Of a DNA stretch of 64,000 nucleotides, positions 1 to 6,999 are shown piece by piece; position 1 is the first letter of the stretch; every line of letters starts with the position of its first letter. The DNA is taken from assembly GCA_902791025.1 (NCBI GenBank), contig CADATZ010000002.1:124001-188000 (forward strand), read 5' to 3'. This DNA comes from an uncultured Chloroflexota bacterium (GTDB lineage Bacteria > Chloroflexota > Anaerolineae > Anaerolineales > Anaerolineaceae). The notes under the pieces were generated by a model. The model saw only the letters and a program-made list of their open reading frames with translations. It was not told where the DNA came from and ran no database searches. Made by a program: the position numbers and the translations under genes.

Positions 1-94
1 TTAGTTTATTACTACTAACTATTTTTGTCAAGTCGTGATTTAAAAAAGGTGAAAGAATAAAGGAAAAAAGGAAACAGAAATATTGGTCCGGTGT

Positions 95-100
95 TATAAT
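95..100 (+). promoter_or_regulatory. Candidate -10 box of the TlpA-like lipoprotein gene
   Basis: A TATAAT hexamer preceded by TGT (an extended -10 form) lies about 150 bases before the lipoprotein start. No convincing -35 box is visible. The transcript would carry a leader of roughly 145 bases, in which I see no recognisable riboswitch. The first 90 bases of the window hold only AT-rich sequence without a gene. Confidence 0.45.
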
Positions 101-251
101 ATGGATGATTTGTTCAAAACCAGTCTGCACATCATGATTACTTTTATTTTTATAAAGGCAATGCTGCTGCAAAATAAAAGCTTTTCCTTGTCTATCTCGG
201 TCCGAACAAATACAATAAAAACACAGCAAGAATAAAGAAAGGAAAAAATGA

Positions 252-1589
252 ATGAAGAAGTTTTTTGCAGTATTGATTATTGTTGTTTTTATGTTGAGTC
301 TCAGCGCCTGCGGTTCCAAACCACAGCCCACACCGACCGCCGCACCGACAGCAGTTCCTACTGAAGAACCCGCAGAACCTACAGCTGAACCAACGACAGC
401 TCCGGCAGAACCGGCAAGTGAACCGGAAGAAAAATCAGAAACTACTGCTGATTATGACCCAAATGATATGCAGTCTGTTTTTGACTATTATGACAACCGG
501 GGTGAGAGAATGTTTGACAGCTACGCCTTCTCTCAGTTGGATACGACAGGGAAAAAGGTGTGGGCAGCACCCTTTGTCGGTATTGAAGAATTCCAGGTTC
601 CTGATGCCTTTTTGAACGCGAAAGGCGGTGTCCGCGCTTCCGGCGGTATGGAAGAGGACAAAGGCATGGTGACGATGAGTGTCAAATATCTTGCCGAAAC
701 CGAAGAAGATTACAATAAATATATCGATCAGCTCGGGGCAGTCATCCAGGATATCCAGGAAAACGGACAAAATGATGAGAACACTAAGAAATACATGGAC
801 GCAGTAGAAGAATATAACAGCCATGCTACAACACTGTTTGTTGTCCTGGGTATGCCCAATGGTTCCGGTGAAGCTGAAGATAAAGCTGCCTATCAGAAGT
901 ATTTTGAGGACCACGCCGAATGGTATGACTTCTCCGAAGAGGAAATGAAGGAATTCTATGATAAGATGGTTTTCTACCCGGCCGGCAGTGTGGATAACTA
1001 CAACTTCTACCTTGTCCAGGGAAATCTGCCCGATGACCACAGCATCGAAGAAGATGAAGATGTCTACAAAGAAGAGTATAAAGCCCTGTATGATAATATC
1101 GGTGAATACATTTCCCTCTTCAAATTTATGAAACCACTTGGTCTTGCCAAAGCCATTGAAGCCGGTACCGGTTTCAATTTCGAAACCACTGACGTCTTCG
1201 GCAATCCTGTGAAAAGTACCGACCTCTTCAGTGGTCACAAATTGACCATGCTCAACATCTGGGAAACCACCTGCGGAGCCTGTATTTCTGAAATGCCGGA
1301 ACTGATCAACCTCAGCAAGGAATTCGAAGAAAAAGGTGTACAGATCGTCGGTCTCGTTTACGATGCGACAACGGAAGACCTGATTGCGGAAGCGAAGGAT
1401 ATTGTAGAAGATCTCTCAATTCCTTACACCAATCTGGTCCCGACAGAAGAAATGCTTGAAACAGTCAAAGTTCAGGCATTCCCGACAACCTACTTTCTCA
1501 ACGATAAGGGTGAATTCGTCGGTGAACCGATTTCCGGAGCACTCTTCAAGCTCTACCGTCAACAAGCCGAACAACTGTTAGGCGAGTAA
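252..1589 (+). CDS. Secreted lipoprotein with C-terminal TlpA/thioredoxin-like domain
   Basis: The protein has a lipoprotein signal peptide with lipobox L-S-A-C (Cys20), then a low-complexity Thr/Pro/Ala/Glu linker at about residues 23-70, a middle region that I cannot assign (about 75-310), and a thioredoxin-like domain at about 315-445. The redox motif is C-G-A-C at Cys341 and Cys344, followed further on by the cis-proline region F-P-T-T-Y. It should be anchored on the outer face of the membrane and act as a thiol-disulfide reductase or carrier; the partner is unknown. The start at 252 is preferred over the ATG at 248, which is out of frame; an AGAAAGG stretch just upstream can serve as ribosome-binding site. 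It appears to be a single-gene unit. Confidence 0.85.
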   Translation: MKKFFAVLIIVVFMLSLSACGSKPQPTPTAAPTAVPTEEPAEPTAEPTTAPAEPASEPEEKSETTADYDPNDMQSVFDYYDNRGERMFDSYAFSQLDTTGKKVWAAPFVGIEEFQVPDAFLNAKGGVRASGGMEEDKGMVTMSVKYLAETEEDYNKYIDQLGAVIQDIQENGQNDENTKKYMDAVEEYNSHATTLFVVLGMPNGSGEAEDKAAYQKYFEDHAEWYDFSEEEMKEFYDKMVFYPAGSVDNYNFYLVQGNLPDDHSIEEDEDVYKEEYKALYDNIGEYISLFKFMKPLGLAKAIEAGTGFNFETTDVFGNPVKSTDLFSGHKLTMLNIWETTCGACISEMPELINLSKEFEEKGVQIVGLVYDATTEDLIAEAKDIVEDLSIPYTNLVPTEEMLETVKVQAFPTTYFLNDKGEFVGEPISGALFKLYRQQAEQLLGE

Positions 1590-1600
1590 AAATTTTCAAT

Positions 1601-1656
1601 CAGCAGTTAGAGCCTGGAATGTTAAGTTATCTGTAATTATGGGTCCTAACTGCTGA
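1601..1656. repeat. 11-bp inverted repeat after the lipoprotein gene (TTAG family)
   Basis: TCAGCAGTTAG at 1601-1611 is the exact reverse complement of CTAACTGCTGA at 1646-1656, with a 34-base loop. It starts just after the lipoprotein stop. Its arms share the GTTAG/CTAAC core of the degenerate arrays found at other gene ends in this window, so it may be a short member of that family. There is no T-run, so it is not a standard terminator. Confidence 0.6.
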
Positions 1657-1728
1657 CTTCCATCTCACAAAGGAGAAATCAGGAAAAAATCAATTTCCAA
1701 TATTCTAAAGTACTTTTGACAAAATAAT

Positions 1729-1979
1729 TTATTTCAACACCTGCCAATACCCTCCCCATGCAGCCCCTTCCTCAGCAGGAATCCATCTTCATGCAGCTGT
1801 AAAATATTCTTTTCTACAGCTCTGGAGTTCTGAGACAATTTTTCCGCAATTAATGCAGCAGAAATATGATTATCCGAACGAATCTGACGAAGAATGTTCT
1901 TTTTTGTCTCACTTAGTTCATCATATTCCGGACTAATCTCCGAACTTTCTCCGTATTTTATTACTTTTTTACTGATTTA
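1729..1979 (-). pseudogene. Remnant of a winged-helix C-terminal domain (AAA_4/AlbA_2-type ATP-binding regulator)
   Basis: On the minus strand a reading frame without a start codon encodes a helix-turn-helix resembling the C-terminal end of AlbA_2-domain ATP-binding proteins, with I-A-E-K-L-S followed by S-R-A-V-E-K-N-I. Near the end the frame shifts inside a G-run: the next frame continues with G-G-Y-W-Q-V-L-K and a stop, which is the usual ending of that family. An in-frame stop lies immediately upstream (about 1977-1979). It is therefore a 3' fragment of a lost gene with at least one frameshift. The surrounding 470-base gap (1590-2059) holds otherwise only the inverted repeat above and the next gene's promoter area. 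Confidence 0.6.
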
Positions 1980-2059
1980 AAATTTACTCCGAACTTTTTG
2001 TTTTCAACCTACGGCGCATGGAAAAATGATATACTTAATCAATAAACAAGGAGATTTTT

Positions 2060-5000
2060 ATGAAAAAATATGCTTTGCTTCTGATATGTTTGTTTTTATT
2101 GATTTCAACCGCACTCTGCTCTGCGGAGGATAGTACTTTCGATTATCGGTTTGCGGATGCGGAAGAGGCGGCAGAACTGCTGCTCTCCAACCGGAATTAT
2201 TATGACAATCTCAGTCAAAATGATCTGAACTTCCGTATGCAGAAACTGGACGCCACACTCACGGAATTGGAAACGTTCACTGCTCAGCAGACACTGAACT
2301 GGACCGATGAGGAAAAGGCTGCCGTTGATACAGCTATGGCAGCTATTGAAAAGGTTTGTTCCGAACGCGGTTATACGCTTCCCGTCACGGATGGCATCGT
2401 ATTTGCAAAGACAACCATGCACGAAGAATGTGATGCCGGTGCCTACACCCACGGAACGCAGATCTATTTGGGAGAGAGGCTCCTTCGGACAGGCCTTTCG
2501 GAGGAACCTGAGGCCTTGACTTTTTTTCAGGAAACCGTTGCACATGAACTTTTCCACTGTCTGACCCGCAATCATCCGGATTTCCGCGCAGACATGTACA
2601 GCATTTTAGGATTCACCGTGGTGGAAGAGGATTATAACTTTGCACCGGAGATCAAAGATATCATCATCTCCAATCCGGATGTCGGACACCACAACTCTTT
2701 TGCGTCCTTTGAGATCAACGGAGATATGAAGGACTGTACAGTGATTTTCACTACTCCAAAGCTATTCGAACAACCCGGTGACAATTTCTTTACAGGGATG
2801 GTGACAGGTCTTGTCCCGATTGATGACCTTTCCGTAATGTACACAGCTGAAGAGGCTGCTAATTTCTGGGATGTCTTTGGCAAAAACACCGGTTACGTGA
2901 TCGATCCGGAAGAAACCATGGCAGATAACTTCGCTTACACGATCATCTACGGGATGGAGAGAGAATATGAAACACCGGAAATCATTGAAGCCATTGATAC
3001 ATACCTGAAGGGAGAGACAACACAAGACAGCAACTTCAGTGAGACTGGAAAAACCGCGCTGAATTATCTCAGCAATGAACTGGAAAAGACAGCCGATCAT
3101 CTGATGCGAAACGGTGAAGATGTGGATGACATTTACACCACTTTGGAATGGGACTCCATCGCAGACACCTTCCCGGAAAAATTTGATTTGCGTGATCGCG
3201 GTACCGTCACCCCGGTAAAGAATCAATCACCCTGGGGAACCTGCTGGAGCTTTGCCACGATCGCTGCCAGTGAAACCAGTATTCTGAATTCACTTGGCAT
3301 GACGCTCGATTCATACCAGGAAACCTTTGGTGAGGAAATGGATCTCTCCGAAAAACACCTCGCCTGGTTCACAGCCAACGCACTGCCGAATCTGGATGCC
3401 TATCCGGAAGGAGAATATCCCTATGATCCTGCACAGGCAGGTGAAGGTCTGTACCCGTTCGAGAATTCCAATGTTGACATATTCAATTACGGCGGCAATT
3501 ATTTTCTTTCTACAGCCAGTCTTGCCTCCGGCATCGGCATTCTGAAAGAAAAGTACGCCCCTTATGTCAACAGTGAAGGTCTCCCGGAAAAAAACGGTGA
3601 TTGGTCTCTCCCGGAAGAAGAACGTTTTTCCGTAAGTTTTGAACTGAAGAATGCCAATATTCTGCCTTCTCCGGCTGTTTTTGATGAAGAAGGAAATTAC
3701 GTCTACCGCCCTGCCGCCACAGAGGTAATCAAAAAGGAATTGCTGGCAGGACATGCAGTCGCCATATCCTTCAAAGCAGATCATTCCATGCCGGAAAAAT
3801 CTAAAGAAGAGCGCCGCGCTTTACTTGAAGAGAACCTTAAAGCCAACAACACTGTCACCGAAGAAGAAAAGGAATTCTACATTGACGTACGTGTCGGTGA
3901 AATCGACACGGCAGATCTCTCCGCAGACGAGTTGAAGGATTTGATTTTGATCCGTTTACGTCTCAATGATCTGCCGTCAGACATCTACGATCTGGACTCC
4001 TTCGATCATGATCAGCTGGCAATGATTTTGATGGCACAGTATTTCGGAAACTCCTATGAAGAAATTGTCTCAAGCGAATCTAAGCCTGTCTATATGACTT
4101 TCATCGGAACGGATCCGGTGATCTTCGCCCAATACACAGACGATAACCTCCCGTCCAATCATGGGGTAACGGTTGTCGGCTGGGATGACACATTTTCCGC
4201 TGAAAACTGGCCCGAAGGTCACCGGCCTCCTGCTGATGGCGTCTGGATCGTCAAGAACAGCTGGGGAACCAGTTGGGGGAATGAAGGATACTTCCTGCTT
4301 TCTTATTATGACAAAACCCTGAATGCTATAGGGTCTTTCGAATACGTCGTTTCGGATGATGTGCAGCAAATGGATCATATCACACTCCTTGAGCATGATT
4401 ATATGCCTGCCGAAATCACAAGCTCAACGTTGTTTGATACACCGGTTTATGCTGCAAACATTTTTGACGTGACAGAAGACAGTGTACTGCAGTATGTCTC
4501 CGCCATGACCGGCGATTTGAACACAACAGTTACCGTCTCTGTTTATCTGCTGAATCAGGATGCAGTCCTGCCCACCGACGGGCTGCTGCTGGACAGTATT
4601 ACGGAGACATTTCCCTACGCGGGCTATCATCGGATGAGCCTGAGCAGCAATCTTCTGCTGAGAGAGGGTGCCAAAATAGGCGTTGTGGTCCTCGAACGTG
4701 TCACCGGGAAGGACGGAATTCAATATTCGCTGGTCAACAACAGCAGTCTCAGTCAGGATGGTGCGGAAGCATTTAACGCGGCTCATGAAGAGGAAGGCCG
4801 CAGCGTCATGCGCTATGCGAAAGGCGTGATCAATCCGGGAGAAAGCTTCGTGAGCTTTGAATCAGACAGCTGGATCGATTGGGCTGACGCTGTGGACGAA
4901 ATTGACAACAACGGAGCCAATGTCTATATGGCTTACGATAATCTGCCTATCAAAGCCCATGTTTATCCGTTGGACCAGGTTGAACAGGTTCATGCCCTCT

Positions 5001-5080
5001 CTCATCGAATCCCCGTTGCAGGCGGTGAAGCAGCGATCTGTCCGGAAGACGGATATATGCTTGTAGACGTTGGACGTTAG
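2060..5080 (+). CDS. Large secreted protein with HExxH zincin-like and papain-like (C1A) protease domains
   Basis: This 1006-residue protein has a signal peptide (cleavage near A-L-C-S-A, residue 22). A zinc-protease-like motif H-E-L-F-H is at residues 162-166, and a possible third ligand lies in the D-P-E-E-T-M-A-D-N-F segment (Glu284/Glu285), a pattern seen in gluzincin-type enzymes. From about residue 370 it is a C1A cysteine protease: Gln in K-N-Q-S-P-W-G, catalytic Cys395 (G-T-C-W-S-F), His701 (N-H-G-V) and Asn733 (K-N-S-W-G-T-S-W-G), with a roughly 200-residue insertion between Cys and His. The tail (about 770-1006) resembles the beta-rich lectin-like regions that follow C1 domains in gut bacteria. 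A strong AAGGAG site precedes the ATG. No cell-wall anchor is seen. The stop codon lies in a TTAG repeat. Confidence 0.85.
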   Translation: MKKYALLLICLFLLISTALCSAEDSTFDYRFADAEEAAELLLSNRNYYDNLSQNDLNFRMQKLDATLTELETFTAQQTLNWTDEEKAAVDTAMAAIEKVCSERGYTLPVTDGIVFAKTTMHEECDAGAYTHGTQIYLGERLLRTGLSEEPEALTFFQETVAHELFHCLTRNHPDFRADMYSILGFTVVEEDYNFAPEIKDIIISNPDVGHHNSFASFEINGDMKDCTVIFTTPKLFEQPGDNFFTGMVTGLVPIDDLSVMYTAEEAANFWDVFGKNTGYVIDPEETMADNFAYTIIYGMEREYETPEIIEAIDTYLKGETTQDSNFSETGKTALNYLSNELEKTADHLMRNGEDVDDIYTTLEWDSIADTFPEKFDLRDRGTVTPVKNQSPWGTCWSFATIAASETSILNSLGMTLDSYQETFGEEMDLSEKHLAWFTANALPNLDAYPEGEYPYDPAQAGEGLYPFENSNVDIFNYGGNYFLSTASLASGIGILKEKYAPYVNSEGLPEKNGDWSLPEEERFSVSFELKNANILPSPAVFDEEGNYVYRPAATEVIKKELLAGHAVAISFKADHSMPEKSKEERRALLEENLKANNTVTEEEKEFYIDVRVGEIDTADLSADELKDLILIRLRLNDLPSDIYDLDSFDHDQLAMILMAQYFGNSYEEIVSSESKPVYMTFIGTDPVIFAQYTDDNLPSNHGVTVVGWDDTFSAENWPEGHRPPADGVWIVKNSWGTSWGNEGYFLLSYYDKTLNAIGSFEYVVSDDVQQMDHITLLEHDYMPAEITSSTLFDTPVYAANIFDVTEDSVLQYVSAMTGDLNTTVTVSVYLLNQDAVLPTDGLLLDSITETFPYAGYHRMSLSSNLLLREGAKIGVVVLERVTGKDGIQYSLVNNSSLSQDGAEAFNAAHEEEGRSVMRYAKGVINPGESFVSFESDSWIDWADAVDEIDNNGANVYMAYDNLPIKAHVYPLDQVEQVHALSHRIPVAGGEAAICPEDGYMLVDVGR

Positions 5081-5216
5081 ATCGGAGATGGGAGATGTTA
5101 GACGGTAGATATTAGACAATAGAAGATAGATTCAAGATGTTTATAGTTAGAAACAGTATGATAATTCAATTTCAAACATTAAACTACCAACTGCCAACTT
5201 CTAACTTCCAACTTTA
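5081..5216. repeat. Paired degenerate TTAG / CTAAC array
   Basis: Directly from the TAG stop of the protease gene the sequence is built of purine-rich units (GGAGATG, GTTAGACGG, TAGATATTAGAC) to about 5135. After a short spacer, complementary pyrimidine-rich units follow (CTACCAACTGCC, CTTCTAACTTCC) to about 5216. The two halves could pair imperfectly. It is one of several such arrays in this window. Confidence 0.6.
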
Positions 5217-5234
5217 AAATTGTCACTTCCGGAG

Positions 5235-5262
5235 TTGACATTTTCACGAAATTGGAGATAAT
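5235..5262 (+). promoter_or_regulatory. rpsT promoter
   Basis: TTGACA at 5235-5240 and GATAAT at 5257-5262 are separated by 16 bases, close to a consensus vegetative promoter. The roughly 105-base leader before rpsT contains the perfect palindrome ACCCTCGAGGGT at 5289-5300, which could be part of a regulatory leader structure; no function can be assigned. Confidence 0.7.
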
Positions 5263-5377
5263 TAGAGACGTTCTTGAGTTCCATGTATACCCTCGAGGGT
5301 TTCAAACGGAGCGGAAAAAGGTCATAAAAAGGCCTGCAACGGGAGAGACTCAGTATACCTTTGGAGGAAAATAAACA

Positions 5378-5644
5378 ATGGCAAACATTAAATCACAGAA
5401 GAAGCGCAATCGTCAGAATGAAGCTCGCAGACTGCGCAATCGTGCCGTCCGCGGCGTCACCCGTTCCGCTTTGAAGAACGCCCGCCTGGCGATCGAATCC
5501 GGCGCAGACAACCAGGAAGAACTGGTCTACGCTGCCGTGAAAGCGCTCGACAAGGCTGCTCAGAAGGGTGTTATTCACAAGAATAACGTCGCCCGTCACA
5601 AGAGCCGCCTGATGCATAAACTGGCCGATGCCCAGAATGCATAA
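5378..5644 (+). CDS. rpsT: 30S ribosomal protein S20
   Basis: The 88-residue product is the usual length for S20 and very rich in Lys and Arg. It opens with the family's typical N-terminus (M-A-N-I-K-S-Q-K-K-R) and contains the alpha-helical basic pattern ending in a K-S-R-L-M-H-K-L region. S20 binds 16S rRNA early in small-subunit assembly. A TTTGGAGG ribosome-binding site precedes the ATG. It is a single-gene unit with its own promoter and a strong terminator. Confidence 0.97.
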   Translation: MANIKSQKKRNRQNEARRLRNRAVRGVTRSALKNARLAIESGADNQEELVYAAVKALDKAAQKGVIHKNNVARHKSRLMHKLADAQNA

Positions 5645-5655
5645 TTGATTGCCGT

Positions 5656-5687
5656 AAAAAGCCCGCTGCATGCAGCGGGCTTTTTTG
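5656..5687 (+). terminator. Rho-independent terminator of rpsT
   Basis: The perfect palindrome made of GCCCGCTGCA (5661-5670) and TGCAGCGGGC (5671-5680) is followed by six T's and preceded by five A's. It would work for rpsT and may also work on the minus strand for the converging LysM gene. Confidence 0.92.
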
Positions 5688-5770
5688 TTTTATATCATTT
5701 TCCAAAGATCAGGACAGGTTACCTGCCATCACAGAGACAACAGAGGAAGACCGGAAATGTACACCTCATT

Positions 5771-6802
5771 CTACGGCTGAAGTGTTGCAGGTATCGGCGT
5801 TGCCGTGACTTCCGGTAACGGCGTTGGCGTCACAAGGTTTACTTCGATTTGCAGAACCTGTCCGTATTGTGGGAATGTTGTATAAACATTCACATTGTTC
5901 AACCGCTGGATCGATTCAAGCGTGGTACCGAACTTCGCGGCGATGTCGTTATAGGAATCATTCATCTCAACAATATAGGAAACCACCTGACCGGTCGAGT
6001 ACTGATCCAACGGGATTGGAGTAGAAGTCGCGACCTGCTGTTCAGCTCCCGGGATAATCACCTCATCACCGATACCAATGTTGCAGTCCACCATACCATT
6101 GACCTGCATGAAAAGCTCAAAGTTCACTCCAAAACGGTCCACAGCAATTCCCCAGCAGGTATCTCCATCCTGGACCGTATAAGTCGTCGGACCGCTGGGC
6201 TGAGCCGTCGGAACCATGGTATTCACGATCATGGCATCCTGAGGAACATTCGCATTGCGGATGTAAGTTCCCGCTGCCAGAATCAGATAGCGGATAGCAG
6301 CCTCATAATCCTCATTTTGGATCGCTTCATACCCGCGCTCCACCATATAAGGAGCATCCACCGGGCCGCTGTTCTCGCCATTCAATGAAAATCCCATGCT
6401 CACAGGAACCATCAACAACACATATCCCTGATAATCATAAAAAAGCATTGCCGCAGGTACGGGATTTCCGTTAGCGGTAATTCTCAGAATGCTGAACCCG
6501 CCTTCCATATCTGCTGCAGCTGTATATCCGGCAGATGCCGCTGCCGCAGTATAAGCTTCAACAAACGGTTGGGTCTGTTCAGGTTTCGGATAAAGATATG
6601 TATCATAAAGTGTATCATAATAAGCATAATCTTTTTGATACAGACTGCCGATCGTCCCAAGTGTCACAGCAGGATCCGGAAGGCTGCTCTGCAATTGCGG
6701 CAGCATGTTGTTGCTTCCGCCAATGAGCATTTCCTGCGCCAAGGCAGTACCGGTTATCACCAATAACAGCGTTACAATAATTAGACAAATACTTTTTTTC
6801 AT
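5771..6802 (-). CDS. Secreted protein with two LysM domains
   Basis: The 343-residue protein begins M-K-K-S with a signal peptide ending near A-L-A-Q. An N-terminal region of about 180 residues without a clear family is followed by two LysM repeats at about residues 205-250 (T-Y-T-V-Q-D-G-D-T-C-W-G-I) and 271-318 (V-S-Y-I-V-E-M-N-D-S), then a short Thr/Pro tail. LysM modules bind peptidoglycan or chitin-like glycans, so it is probably held at the cell wall. The ATG at 6802 is chosen because GGAAGGAG lies 9 bases before it; an in-frame ATG 27 bases upstream lacks such a site. It converges on rpsT. Confidence 0.85.
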   Translation of the reverse strand: MKKSICLIIVTLLLVITGTALAQEMLIGGSNNMLPQLQSSLPDPAVTLGTIGSLYQKDYAYYDTLYDTYLYPKPEQTQPFVEAYTAAAASAGYTAAADMEGGFSILRITANGNPVPAAMLFYDYQGYVLLMVPVSMGFSLNGENSGPVDAPYMVERGYEAIQNEDYEAAIRYLILAAGTYIRNANVPQDAMIVNTMVPTAQPSGPTTYTVQDGDTCWGIAVDRFGVNFELFMQVNGMVDCNIGIGDEVIIPGAEQQVATSTPIPLDQYSTGQVVSYIVEMNDSYNDIAAKFGTTLESIQRLNNVNVYTTFPQYGQVLQIEVNLVTPTPLPEVTATPIPATLQP

Positions 6803-6914
6803 AGCCGACTGCTCCTTCCGGAATACCAATATATTTATAAATTATATCATATAACATTAAAGAAAACCGATATTTTTTCTTTTCCGTCAAAAGCAAAAGA
6901 AATTTACTCCGGAC

Positions 6915-6943
6915 TTGTTTTTGTACATTTTTTAGCATATAAT
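6915..6943 (+). promoter_or_regulatory. Promoter of the permease-GGDEF gene
   Basis: TTGTTT at 6915-6920 and TATAAT at 6938-6943 are 17 bases apart. The leader is about 50 bases. Just before and overlapping the -35 box is the motif AATTTACTCCGGACTT, which closely matches AATTTACTCCGAACTT upstream of the protease gene (about 1981). Confidence 0.65.
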
Positions 6944-6999
6944 AAAGAGGTGTTTTTTATAAAATAAATAATAAAACAACGAGAATCAAGAGAAAACAC

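Noticed and set aside
101-232. Small frame of 44 codons starting at an ATG directly after the TATAAT box at 95-100
   Set aside because: The ATG is immediately next to the -10 box, too close for a leaderless start, no ribosome-binding site is present and the peptide has no recognisable features.
435-1238. 267-codon open frame on the minus strand
   Set aside because: It is the shadow of the thioredoxin-fold lipoprotein gene; hydrophobic runs in it come from reading acidic codons backwards.
5289-5300. ACCCTCGAGGGT palindrome as an operator for rpsT
   Set aside because: It lies downstream of the predicted transcription start and more likely forms part of an RNA leader; no second copy supports a protein-binding site.
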